Source of the DNA: Conchocele bisecta
Taxonomy: Eukaryota; Mollusca; Bivalvia; Lucinida; Thyasiridae
Assembly (NCBI GenBank): GCA_029237695.1
Contig: CM055279.1
Coordinates: 18,749,686 to 18,813,685 of the forward strand
Length of the DNA: 64,000 nucleotides
Direction: 5' to 3'
A program made the translations under genes and the position numbers. This document shows positions 46,524 through 55,500 of this stretch, piece after piece. The notes below the pieces were generated by a model that made no database searches, was not told where the DNA came from, and worked only from the letters and a program-made list of their open reading frames with translations. How positions within the stretch are numbered: position 1 is the stretch's first letter; each line of letters starts with the position of its first letter.

Positions 46524-47051
46524 CTACACGAGGGACCTCGAGCTGAGCTCGACAGTTTCTATCACGGCGGCCGATTTTGCCATCGTTTCGTCGGTAGACT
46601 GTAGGGCCTCTACAGCGCGGGTCGGCATAATTGTTTTACCCCTCTTCCAATCTACGAATCCTAGTTCGCTCCTTACGAGTTGGCCACCGCCCGGGTTTCC
46701 GGCAATGGTGCCCAGCGCTAGGGGTTTACCGGTCCTCGTGTTGACTATTGGGATATTTGATGCTGCTTTTAGTCGCAATCTACCGTTCAGATCAAATTTG
46801 AACTTGGAGTAGTCGCGACCGACAGATGGGACCAGACCTTTTTCTGCCAAACTGTTGTAGTAGTCGTTTACAGCTCCTTCGAGTAATTCCCGACTTTCAC
46901 TAGTAGTAGCGCCACCTAATTCCCCAGATTGGATTGGAACTGGAGGCTGTATCAAGGGCGTTTCGTCATTATAATCATCTATGTCATCATCATCCGCATC
47001 GAGGTAATCGTCTCTGCCGATTTCATCCATGTCAATATCGTAATCAGCCAT
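46524..47051 (-). CDS. Acidic-N-terminus Polinton protein of unknown function
   Basis: Intact 175 codons from ATG 47051. The first 35 residues are strongly acidic (DYDIDMDEIGRDDYLDADDD); a proline stretch (PLIQPPVPIQSG) and a region with SKFKFDLNGRLRLKAASN, NTRTGKPLALGTIAGNPGGG and ELGFVDWKRGKTIM follow. No membrane segment. It starts 72 bp from the divergent capsid gene. The 16-bp motif AATTAATTTTAAGAAA lies 5 bp upstream of its start, the same as at the 49462 start. Possibly a core or DNA-binding regulator or a capsid cement protein; undetermined. Confidence 0.7.
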   Translation of the reverse strand: MADYDIDMDEIGRDDYLDADDDDIDDYNDETPLIQPPVPIQSGELGGATTSESRELLEGAVNDYYNSLAEKGLVPSVGRDYSKFKFDLNGRLRLKAASNIPIVNTRTGKPLALGTIAGNPGGGQLVRSELGFVDWKRGKTIMPTRAVEALQSTDETMAKSAAVIETVELSSRSLV

Positions 47052-47056
47052 ATTAA

Positions 47057-47072
47057 TTTCTTAAAATTAATT
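47057..47072 (-). promoter_or_regulatory. 16-bp start-proximal motif AATTAATTTTAAGAAA
   Basis: The identical 16-mer is found at 49445-49460 in front of a plus-strand start. Here it is on the minus strand, 5 bp before ATG 47051 and inside the 72-bp region shared with the divergent capsid gene. It may be a promoter element of the mobile element; the role is inferred. Confidence 0.45.
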
Positions 47073-47123
47073 ATGTATTAAAGACAAAATACCTATACGG
47101 GTTTAATATAGATTCACTAAATT

Positions 47124-48423
47124 ATGTCTTCGAGTCAATACGTCGCAAACTCAATCCATACCGCAGACTGCGTGAGCCCCTCGGGGCGGGGTCAAAATGT
47201 GAGACATAGTGTCGTTATTACGAACAAAACATCGACGATCGACCAGAACCAGCAGCTCTTGGTCCGCTTCCCCAACCTCGGAGCTAACGACGTCATTGTG
47301 CTGGGTACTGTTCGCCTCGCTTTCACTATTTCGCTGACGTCGACGGACGCGGACCGAACCGTCGTTCAGAACATTGGTCGCGCCATCGTCAAGAAGACCA
47401 TGATAAAGATTTTCTGGTAATGAGGTGATGTCGATCGACGACAGCGACGTCTACCATTGCTATCAGGACCTGTGGAAGACGGCGCAAGAGCGCGAAAACG
47501 TTGTCTATCAGGGTATTGACACCAGCAAAAATAAGAACGTAACCAAACTTAGAATCGGGGCTGCTAACAAGGTAGATAACAACGCGAGCGACAACGCGGT
47601 CGCGGGCGCTTACGGCAACCGCTTCTACATCCCGCTCGACTTTGAGTTGCTGGAGAGTCACATGCCCTACTATCAGAGCGCTTTGGCTGACCGCCTCGAA
47701 TACGAACTAACGTTCAACAACTACGGACGAGTTCTCATAGCCAGCGACCAGTTATCGACGTATACGATCGATAATGTTTCGCTGGAGTACGACATGGTCA
47801 CGATGTCCGAACTCGCGCGATTGATCAGAACCCAGTACGCCGGGCGCGTTGCCATACTTTACGACCGAGTTCTTCGTCATCGCAAGATGACGAAAGACAA
47901 AAGCGACACATTGTGGAATATTAACGTCAACGTACCCGCCCGCTCGATGAAAGGTATACTGATGCTGTTTGAGGAGGCTCGGTTCGCGTTCGGTGCTAGA
48001 AAAACCGACAAATTCTATAACCCTAAAATCACGAAGGCAGAGGTGACGATCGAGGGAGTACCCAATCAACTCTACAGCGCGGGTCTTCGCGCGCACCAGC
48101 AGTGGGACGAAGTAAGAAAGCAGTTTGCTGCCGGCTCCAAGCGCTCCCTGGAGGTTGCCGCGGTTGCCAAAGACCTGCATCTCTCGGCCGTCTCGCTCGC
48201 GGAGTTTCTGAATACCAAATACGCGTTATGGCTAGACATGCGAGCCAGCGACGACGACCAAATACACGGTAGCGGACGCCAAGTTGAGAACGCTAGCGAG
48301 GGTGTGACGATCCAGATAACCAAAGAGGCGGATGGAAATGGCGCATTGAACGTGTACTTATATATAATTACAGACGCACAACTGAACATCGAAGATGGCC
48401 GATACGTCTCAGCACTCTACTAA
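47124..48423 (+). pseudogene. Major capsid protein (double jelly-roll type), one frameshift
   Basis: It would form the icosahedral shell. Reading starts at ATG 47124 (MSSSQYVANSIHTADCVS); VRLAFTISLTSTDADRTVV leads to the break. The second part (47425-48423) has NRFYIPLDFELLESHMPYYQ, ALADRLEYELTFNNYGRVL, LWNINVNVPARSMKGILMLF and ends at TAA 48421. The IPLDFE...ALADRLEYELTF arrangement is characteristic of double jelly-roll capsids. The frame changes at a run of four T at 47410-47413, where one extra T breaks an otherwise open gene of about 432 codons. A sequence error is possible. Length is short compared with many Polinton capsids (often above 500 residues) but fits the fold. It is adjacent to the packaging ATPase, the usual order. 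Confidence 0.75.
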
Positions 48424-48438
48424 ATCTAACGATTTATT

Positions 48439-48530
48439 AATTGATTTTAAGAAAATTAGCAATCATTCTAACGATTTATTAATTAATAAATTTGATAATT
48501 CTAAAGAATTAATTAAGAAAATTAGCAATC
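48439..48530 (+). repeat. A/T-rich duplicated leader between capsid and ATPase genes
   Basis: TCTAACGATTTATTAATT occurs twice, and each copy is followed by AAGAAAATTAGCAATC (ending near 48463 and at 48530). The 20-mer AATTAAGAAAATTAGCAATC at 48511-48530 recurs exactly in reverse complement at 52505-52524, overlapping the last base of the integrase stop codon. 48439-48454 differs from the 16-bp start motif at one base. Confidence 0.7.
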
Positions 48531-48551
48531 AATACCAATTCACGATTGGAG

Positions 48552-49142
48552 ATGCCCACCCACTCTGCCATAATATGTGGGCAGACAGGATGTGGAAAAA
48601 CGGTTTTCATCCTAGACTTGCTCGAGGGCTCCTACCGCGATGCCTTTCGTCACATTGTGATACTATGTCCCACTGTGCGGCACAACGATACTTATTAGCG
48701 GCGCCCGTTGATCTGGACCGACCCTGAGGTATACGTTATTGACCCCGGTGATAGGCATCACGATTGGCTGCGTGGTTTATACCAAAACTTCCAGGGTGAG
48801 CCCACCCTATACGTGATTGACGATTGCTCGGCCAAGGCGGCGATGACCAAAAAGAAGGACATGCTCTCTGAGCTCGCATTTTCTGGCCGCCATGCGAGGC
48901 AAAGCGTATGGATATCCACTCAAAAGTACAACGCCGTCCTCAAGGATCTGCGCGAGCAAACGAAATGGGTCGCCCTCTTTCACTGCAAGGACCGAGACTC
49001 ATTCGATGACTGTCTTCGAGAGAATGACGTTATCCCAACGCGCGAGGAGCGCCTGGAGGTTCGACAGATGCTTTCGGAAACAAAGCACGCCAAGCTTTTG
49101 CTAAAGACTGATCAACCAACTGCTTACGAAGTTATCAATTAA
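48552..49142 (+). pseudogene. DNA-packaging ATPase (FtsK/HerA, A32-like), one nonsense codon
   Basis: Family members pump the genome into the capsid using ATP. ATG 48552 opens MPTHSAIICGQTGCGKT, whose GQTGCGKT is a Walker A loop. The frame continues to an in-frame TAG at 48696-48698, and the same frame resumes at IWTDPEVYVIDPG (48708) through TLYVIDDCSA (Walker B, DD) and SVWISTQKYNAVLKDLREQT to TAA 49140. Apart from that stop the ~196-codon gene is intact. CAG to TAG is the likely change, since Q is the plausible residue there. An ATG further upstream in this frame was not found. It follows the capsid gene by 128 bp with a duplicated A/T-rich leader. Confidence 0.75.
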
Positions 49143-49154
49143 TTTTATAATTAA

Positions 49155-49345
49155 TTAGCAATTACTGAACAAATGCTTAACAATGCTGAACAATGCTGAA
49201 CAATGCTTAGCAATTGCTGAACAATGCTTAGCAATTGCTGAACAATGCTTAGCAATTGCTGAACAATGCTGAACAAATGTTGAACAAATGCTTAACAAAT
49301 GTTGAAAAAATGCTGAACAATGGTTAACAATGTTAACAATTTGAT
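49155..49345 (+). repeat. Minisatellite of TGCTGAACAA / TGCTTAGCAA words
   Basis: AACAATGCTGAACAATGCT, AACAATGCTTAGCAATTGCT and variants alternate for about 190 bp. A 21-bp unit CTGAACAATGCTTAGCAATTG is repeated three times near 49205-49262. AGCAATTGCT is itself palindromic. It lies between the ATPase stop and the next gene. The 76-codon minus-strand frame through it is an artefact of the repeat. Confidence 0.85.
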
Positions 49346-49374
49346 GCTCCGCTGCGAGCTTTGTTGCGAACATA

Positions 49375-50152
49375 ATGGTGATCATAAGTATCGGGTGGTG
49401 CGCTTGGCAATATGTTAAAGTGATGAGACTTGCTAGAATAGTTAAATTAATTTTAAGAAAAATGAACTGCGACGAACTTCTCGATCAGCTAATGGAAGAA
49501 ACCTCAACTCCGACTGCCAAACAACATCCTGAAAGATAATGATCCGACAGAGCAATCGGAATCAACTCCAACTCCAACGGCGGTTGGTATTGGGTTGAGT
49601 GCAACGACTCCGAATGAAAATGAAAATGCGGCGCGACGAGAGCGGCTAGCTGCGCTGGTTGCTGGGGACAATCGGAGCATTATCTCGGTAGGCGTCTCTC
49701 AGTTTTTCAGGTGGATAAGATGTCAGATGCGGAGATCGATAAAATGTATGCGCGATACGAATCCAAATTGGGAGCGGAGATGACAAAACCTCTCGGATCG
49801 GCGGCTATTCATTTGTACGCAACCGCCGTTAGTATACTTCTCCCTATACCAAACACCGCGGGATTGATTGACGATCTAGAGACTGACCCTTTTATAGGTC
49901 ACACTCTTAGAACAGCCCTGCTGCTCAATTTATCACAAGTTTGGAATGTACTTAGCTCCGCTGACAACCGCGTTGACCACGGGTAAACACTGTCAATTTG
50001 GACATATATGCCCACGAACTATAAGCCCTAATATTAATACAAAATATAATTTTGAAAATGATGACACAAGACACACCCTCGAGAGTGACGGAGTTGAACC
50101 CGATTGCTCCAACCCAATCGAACCCGAGTGTTACTCCGCCACTGGATGACAT
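49375..50152 (+). pseudogene. Polinton accessory protein with frameshifts
   Basis: Two possible starts are in one frame: ATG 49375 (hydrophobic-basic leader MVIISIGWCAWQYVKVMRLA) and ATG 49462 (MNCDELLDQLMEETSTP), which is preferred because the 16-bp A/T motif lies directly before it. That frame ends near 49537. The recognisable body is in other frames: GDNRSIISVGVSQF (49595-49700), MSDAEIDKMYARYESKLG, TKPLGSAAIHLYATAVSILL and TAGLIDDLETDPFIGHTL (49711-49910). Then comes another change into YLAPLTTALTTGKHCQFG (from about 49948). At least three breaks. The middle is alpha-helical in composition. I recall relatives in invertebrate Polintons; function unknown. Confidence 0.55.
49445..49460 (+). 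promoter_or_regulatory. 16-bp start-proximal motif AATTAATTTTAAGAAA
   Basis: Ends one base before ATG 49462. Identical to the minus-strand motif at 47057-47072, and one mismatch from 48439-48454. A promoter or early mRNA leader role is inferred from position only. Confidence 0.45.
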
Positions 50153-50520
50153 ACCGAATACTCGCCGAGCTTCGAGAGGCTAAACAGTCGTTGCAATCGG
50201 GGACGGAGACAGCAAAACATCTGAAGACAGAGATGAGTACAACCCCAATTCACGAATTGGAAGCACACCCAAATTCTTTGAATTTGTAACCCAATACCAA
50301 CTACCGTTGGAGTTGGGCGAATCCGATTGAACCCAAATTCGTGAATTGGAGTTGGGTTGTTGGTGGTGGTCTGGCAGTTGTTGGTGCCCTGTGCGTGTGG
50401 AAATACCCCATATTATCGAAAAAACAACCAGCCAGTGTTCAGAAGAAAGTTACGAAACACCAATCGCGATTGGATGCGCCCCATTTAAACATTGATCGCG
50501 ACCCTTTTTATATGCAATAA
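50058..50520 (+). pseudogene. Single-pass membrane accessory protein, frameshifted
   Basis: ATG 50058 (MMTQDTPSRVTELNPIAPTQ) opens a Pro/Thr/Asn-rich leader. The frame changes near 50150 into ILAELREAKQSLQSG, a short helical region, and after a stop near 50287 a further frame carries a membrane segment (VVGGGLAVVGALCVWKYPIL) and ends DRDPFYMQ with TAA at 50518-50520. Repeated CCAAATTCGTGAATTGGA-like words near 50250-50350 appear duplicated and may have caused the breaks. It overlaps the end of the preceding gene. Membrane protein of unknown role, consistent with a virion or internal-membrane component. Confidence 0.5.
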
Positions 50521-50525
50521 TTATA

Positions 50526-50777
50526 ATGGCTGAACAAGATGGTAAAATGTTAGTGAATGGGCTTTATCACGCCGTGGTGATATCGGGTTTCAGTATCGGG
50601 TATGCTCGACTATCAAAGATGGCCCTAGTAGGATCGGCTCCCAAATTGGACTTTACTGCGAGAGACGTAGGGCTCGCGACCTTAGATGTAGCGGCCGCAG
50701 TTTGGACCCGAGATTATCTAGTTAAAGCTGGAATTCTACAGTTAATATATGGAAATAAATGGCTTCAATCGCAGTAA
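50526..50777 (+). CDS. Small Polinton protein with hydrophobic segment
   Basis: Intact 83 codons from ATG 50526, only 5 bp after the preceding stop. Residues about 10-35 (GLYHAVVISGFSIGYARLSK) are moderately hydrophobic, and the C-terminal half (LATLDVAAAVWTRDYLVKAG, LQLIYGNKWLQSQ) is helical. The stop overlaps the next gene's start region (ATG 50759 lies 19 bp before its end), so the two are probably expressed together. No family function is known to me. Confidence 0.65.
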   Translation: MAEQDGKMLVNGLYHAVVISGFSIGYARLSKMALVGSAPKLDFTARDVGLATLDVAAAVWTRDYLVKAGILQLIYGNKWLQSQ

Positions 50778-51190
50778 TAGTAGGTGGTGCGCTCGTAAAC
50801 GCATTGGCGTTCAGCGGTAGCAACTTTATATTCTCTAAAATGAAAAGCTCGAACGTGGATGAGGAGCGTAAGCGTCACGACTTAGCTGTAGAACAACTCA
50901 ATAGCGCAAAGGAAGCGTGGTCGAAAAAACGAACCGCCCATCTGGACTGGGTCAATGAAGAGCTTCGCCGCGAAAATCACGCCGCGCAAACTTTTCAGAA
51001 CGTTGAAGAAGCCAACCGCGAGTACGCGCTGGCATATCCGCACAAAAGTCTCGAGCCGCTGGATCGCGAGCCACAACTTTCAGATTTCTATGTACCGTCA
51101 GAGCCCCAAAAAGACCGCGAAATCGCGTTCATCGTCGTAGGAATGGGTGTGGTGGGGCTCGTCGGCTACTATATTCGATCGAGATTTTAA
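50759..51190 (+). CDS. Two-membrane-segment coiled-coil protein of the Polinton element
   Basis: Intact 143 codons. The N-terminus is hydrophobic (SIAVIVGGALVNALAFSGSN), residues 30-95 are charged and helical (DEERKRHDLAVEQLNSAKEA, WVNEELRRENHAAQTFQNVE), and the C-terminus has a second membrane segment (IAFIVVGMGVVGLVGYYI) with a basic end. It overlaps the preceding gene by 19 bp. The layout recalls minor virion membrane proteins, but no specific function can be assigned. Confidence 0.65.
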   Translation: MASIAVIVGGALVNALAFSGSNFIFSKMKSSNVDEERKRHDLAVEQLNSAKEAWSKKRTAHLDWVNEELRRENHAAQTFQNVEEANREYALAYPHKSLEPLDREPQLSDFYVPSEPQKDREIAFIVVGMGVVGLVGYYIRSRF

Positions 51191-51233
51191 ATTAATTATT
51201 TTAAATTAATTATAAATATATATATATAGAACG

Positions 51234-51514
51234 ATGTATATAGGGTATGATTCGTCTGGCCAGAGTCTCTAGAGACGTGGTGGGAGGACGAAAAAGCGGC
51301 CACCCTTTTCGCAAAGCGGATGTTAGATTCCTCCACCAATCCTGGGGGATTAGATTTTCCCAAATTCCTTCATAACTTAACCCCCAATCGTGATTGTACT
51401 TCCAACAAAGGTTTATTATTATCGACGCAGTTACCGGACGATCTGGCGAGGGCATGTTGGAGATTGTCCGATATATTAGAATACATCGCATACGATGAAC
51501 ACGCGGAAACTTAA
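51234..51514 (+). pseudogene. Short Polinton protein upstream of integrase, 2-bp insertion
   Basis: ATG 51234 reads MYIGYDSSGQSL and meets a TAG at 51270-51272. The following frame is open from there to the TAA at 51512-51514 and shows consistent protein-like content (WWEDEKAATLFAKRMLD, CWRLSDILEYIAYDEHAE). The arrangement suggests two extra bases (TA) at the break. About 92 codons. Its end overlaps the integrase start by 20 bp. Small, acidic-helical, function unknown. Confidence 0.55.
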
Positions 51515-52505
51515 TACCAAACTATCGGTTCGCGTAACGCGCAAGCTAGCGAACGCGTACTATAGCCCCCGCTGCTACTGGAAGGGACTCGCTGCCATCA
51601 AGAACCTCGCGGCGGCGACCAAGGTTTCAGAAAACGTTGTCAAGGAATGGCTCAAGAAGCAGGCCATCTGGCAGATGTATTTACCCGCGCCTTACAATAT
51701 TCCGCGCCCGAAATTCGACGTGCCGGTACCGAACCAAGTTCACGAAGCGGATCTCCTGTTTCTGCCTCACGATCGCGTCGGTCGTAAGACGTACAAGTAC
51801 GCGCTGACAATCGTTGACGTAGCGAGTCGTTATAAGGGGGCTGAGCCGTTGGCCACTAAAGAGTCTAAGGAGGTGGCCGAGGCTCTCTCCCGAATATATA
51901 AGAGGAGTCCTCTCAAATGGCCGAATCTTCTCCAGGTCGATCCCGGCCGCGAGTTCATGGGCGCGGTCTCTCATCTATTGTCTAAGCACGAAGTTTCTGT
52001 CAGACGCGGCCGCGTCAACATCCACCGGGACCAGGGGATCGTGGAGCGCTTCAATCGAAACCTGGCTGAGAGACTGTTCGGACACCAATACGCCAAAGAA
52101 CTTGTAGACCCTCATTCGCGATCGACCGAGTGGGTGGCCAGACTAAACGGAGAGGTGACCAGATTGATAGGTAAGAAGCCCGTAGATGCTATCAAGTTTA
52201 AAAGGGTGACGAGCGAGCCCTCTGCCGTCTCGCGCGGGCGACCCGTTGGTTTAGAGGAGCAACGGCTTCCATCAGATATTGACGTCCGGTACCTCTATCA
52301 ACCGGGAGAGCTCGAAGGTGGCAGCCGCTGCGCGACTGATCCCGTGTGGTCTCTCAATGTATATCATCTAGATCGATCTATTACCAAGCCCGATGAGCCT
52401 GTGCTCTACTATTTGGATGATGGGCCATCTCGAGGGTTTGTTCGCGAAGAACTTCTTGCGGTGCCTTCTGACACCCAGCTAGCCCCGGATCGTCAGAGTC
52501 TTTAG
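51495..52505 (+). CDS. Polinton-type integrase (retroviral-like, RVE fold)
   Basis: Catalyses insertion of the element into host DNA. Intact 336 codons from ATG 51495. A helix-turn-helix-like N-terminal region (YYSPRCYWKG, KVSENVVKEWLKKQAIWQMY) precedes the catalytic core. The DDE residues are visible: D in EADLLFLPHD or VDVASRYKGAE, D in LLQVDPGREFMG, and E in GIVERFNRNLAERLFG. The C-terminal part (VWSLNVYHLDRSITKPDEPV, YYLDDGPSRGFVREELL) is the chromodomain/SH3-like tail usual for Polinton integrases. No HHCC zinc finger is present, as in many of this family. It overlaps the preceding small gene and faces the polymerase gene tail to tail with 43 bp between stops. It is the best preserved enzyme of the element. 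Confidence 0.92.
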   Translation: MNTRKLNTKLSVRVTRKLANAYYSPRCYWKGLAAIKNLAAATKVSENVVKEWLKKQAIWQMYLPAPYNIPRPKFDVPVPNQVHEADLLFLPHDRVGRKTYKYALTIVDVASRYKGAEPLATKESKEVAEALSRIYKRSPLKWPNLLQVDPGREFMGAVSHLLSKHEVSVRRGRVNIHRDQGIVERFNRNLAERLFGHQYAKELVDPHSRSTEWVARLNGEVTRLIGKKPVDAIKFKRVTSEPSAVSRGRPVGLEEQRLPSDIDVRYLYQPGELEGGSRCATDPVWSLNVYHLDRSITKPDEPVLYYLDDGPSRGFVREELLAVPSDTQLAPDRQSL

Positions 52506-52548
52506 ATTGCTAATTTTCTTAATTTTTTCAAAATTATTAAATAAATCA
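52505..52548. terminator. A/T-rich tail-to-tail spacer between integrase and polymerase
   Basis: The convergent stops leave 43 bp of almost pure A/T containing the reverse complement of the 20-mer AATTAAGAAAATTAGCAATC found before the ATPase gene, and ATTAAATAAATCATT. AATAAA-like signals are present in both directions (ATTAAATAAAT plus; AATTTTGAAAAAATTAAG minus). A bidirectional polyadenylation or termination site is plausible but inferred. Confidence 0.4.
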
Positions 52549-55500
52549 TTAGAGAGGTTCTGTATTTATTCCGTCTGTTAACACACGTCTTTTATCGAAG
52601 TATGCCGAGAGTCCTAATTTGTGTTGACAGTACGTTTTCATAACACCGTCTTTCATTTTAAATCCCCTATTTTGTGCTACATCTATAATGTGTTTTCCAT
52701 CTTCTGTAGTTTCACTTAGTACTCGTTTATATCTATCCCAATTTAAATTGTTAGTTCTCTTGGACATTCCTTTCGCAGAGTTTTTATTAATAGAATTAAT
52801 TTTTTCTATAAAATAACACTTACTAGATAACGCTATCGCCCTATCGCCGCTAAATTCCATTTTGAAAAGTCCGGGCTCTCTTTCGCTCCATTTATCCCAA
52901 GCCAACCATTTCTTTTTTTCTTTTTCAAACCCGTCTAGTAAGTTAGGTCTAATCAATTCCTCTATCGTTTTTCCACTAACTCCTATATACATACTATCTG
53001 TATCCATCTGTATTAATTCAAAGTCTTCTCTTTTTACGTATTTGTCGAGAAATTCGTAGTAAAATTCCAACATTCCCAATTTAGCTAGTTGATAAACCGC
53101 TATTCCACAATGGAATGGTCTCTTTACCGCACACCTGGGTTTTCTTGAAGATATTTCGTACGCATCTCCTATCTCTTCCAAATCGTCAAAGAATGCAGAT
53201 CTTAATGCTGTGTCAACACAGGTTTCGTTTTGTGTATATGTCGTATTTAAATGTCTCTCCGTTGCCTCTATCATTTTTCCACAACACGAGTTTCCTAATA
53301 ATTTCATTATTTCGGCTACTGGTTTCTTATTTGGTTCTACATCACCCGTTCGTCTTGCGGCTGTAACTTCTTTTGCGAACCATTTGAATGGTTTTCCGCT
53401 GATATAATCTATAACACGATGAACTCCAGTTATTTCTAGGCCGTGTTTTAAATACCATTTCAACAGTGGCGCGTACAGCAATACTTTAGTGGCGGTCATA
53501 GATCCCACCAATTTTTTTCCATCTCCTCTTGTTCGGCCAGTATCTTTTAAATATTTTAACATGTGTGTGGGAACTTCATCAACCTCTACTTCTCTGTTTA
53601 TAAATATTGCGGACATTTCTGAAAACTTATCTTTTAAGTTGTGTGGAACTTCTATATCCACCTCCGCAAACCCAAACCAGTCTCCAGATAAAACTCTTTT
53701 GCAAAACTTTTTAATAAATTTAGGGTTATGTGGGGTATCTATATGGTGTATAGTTTCTCTCCCACACGGCATCTCTTTATTTAACGTAGATAAATATAAC
53801 GCGTTTGCATCGTACCCCAAAACAGCCTTGCAAGGTTTGGAACCCACTCTAATATTTGAAACACCAGCTTCTGCATATCGTGTAAATACTATTGATGGAC
53901 CGCCAACTAGAGCGTCCTTCATCATTTTGTATGTTTCTTCTTTTGGTGCATATAGAGCATCCTCCGGTATAATCGTCTTTGAAGATTTTTGTTCTTTAAT
54001 GGTTCCTCTCAATAAATATTGTATAGCTACTCCAGGTAGTGTTACCGCATCTTTGAAAATATCCACACCTCTGTGTTTATAAAATTCACACATTTTTTCC
54101 ACCGCTTCTAGGAACGGTGCTACATCTAAATCGTTAAATATTTCAACCAATCTCTGAAAGTTTTCATATTATTTTCTTCGAAAATTCTACGACATTTACT
54201 TAATTCTGTTTCATCTATTAACATTTTCCCAGATAGTTTGGAATACCAATTCTCTATATCCGGTAGTCCTGGGTAATCCAGTTTGTCTGGAGAATCGAAC
54301 CACTCATAAGGAAAGAAAGATTTCTGTCATTTGCATTCGTAGGCTTTTATCCAACTATCGTAACTTACAACCGGGTCCTAGATAAAGTATTACATCAAAA
54401 ATCTCAAAAACCCCTGGAGTAAATAGCAATATTGTAGCGTTTTGCACGTTTTTCCCCGACCATTACTTTCTTCGTTGTTGATGCCAGTTCGCCTACTAGG
54501 TATTTCTTTATTAAGTTGATATCGTACTTACTGCTGTTAAAACCTATAACCGGTACTTGCTCTATCCACTGTTCGATCTTGGCGATTTGGTTTTTACGTA
54601 AATGTTCTGTATTAAACCCATATCGTGACCACACTTCTTCTCTTATAGCTTTTCCCCTGACTTTCAAATCTTCTACGAATTTTTCTATAAGTTTTGCGGG
54701 ATATTTATCACAAATATGAGTTACTGTTCCTGAGAAATTATCTCCTATACTAACGCTTACCGGAACATGCTCTGCTTCGTACTCTAGATTATTACCGAGA
54801 GTTTCAAATTCTGGGTTGAGATATGCCTCAAAATTGTATACTATCTGATATGGATAAAGAGTAGTGTCGCAACCGATCTTTATGTCTTTACCCGTTCTTT
54901 GAAATTCGCATTCCCACATAACTACTAGGTTGAATTCTTTGCTTCTTCTAATAAGTGTATCTCTTCTCATAGTGGATGCGCGTTCTTCTTTTCTATGCTT
55001 TGCATGAATCTCACACCCGTGCCAGTAACAGCCGTGATATTGATATACGGTATTGGTTTCCGTACAATATCCATCTACTGGAGCTCCTAAAATCCATCTT
55101 TCACCCCGTGTCCACACTGTTCGTGGTGAATGTGAATTCCCTCGCGCTTTTCCACAGAGTACATCCAATCGATCGCCCCATAACTGTTAGAACTTTTTGG
55201 GTAGAACGCTTTCTCGAACGACGAACGCGGGCGCTCTAAATAATTACCATCACATACTACTTTTGTCTCACCTTTCATACATTTTGGTCCGTGTCTCTTC
55301 ATATTACTCGCTTTCGTGAATTTCTGCTTGCAATTATCGCAGGCGTAAATTTTAGATAGGTTTTTAAGGTTTTTTATTAGAAATGCGTGATTATTAAACA
55401 GTCCTATTGTCATTGGTTTATTACCTATTGCCTTATAGTGCGCTGGTACCTTTTTCAACCACCATACGTTACATTCGGTGGGTTGATATACTTCTATACC

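Noticed and set aside
45968..46546. 192-codon plus-strand frame opposite the coiled-coil gene
   Set aside because: Antisense shadow of a minus-strand gene with clear heptads and a membrane segment; the plus frame is S/R-rich without domain.
49155..49385. Minus-strand frame with repeated QHCSAIAKHCSA
   Set aside because: Produced by the TGCTGAACAATGCTTAGCAA minisatellite.
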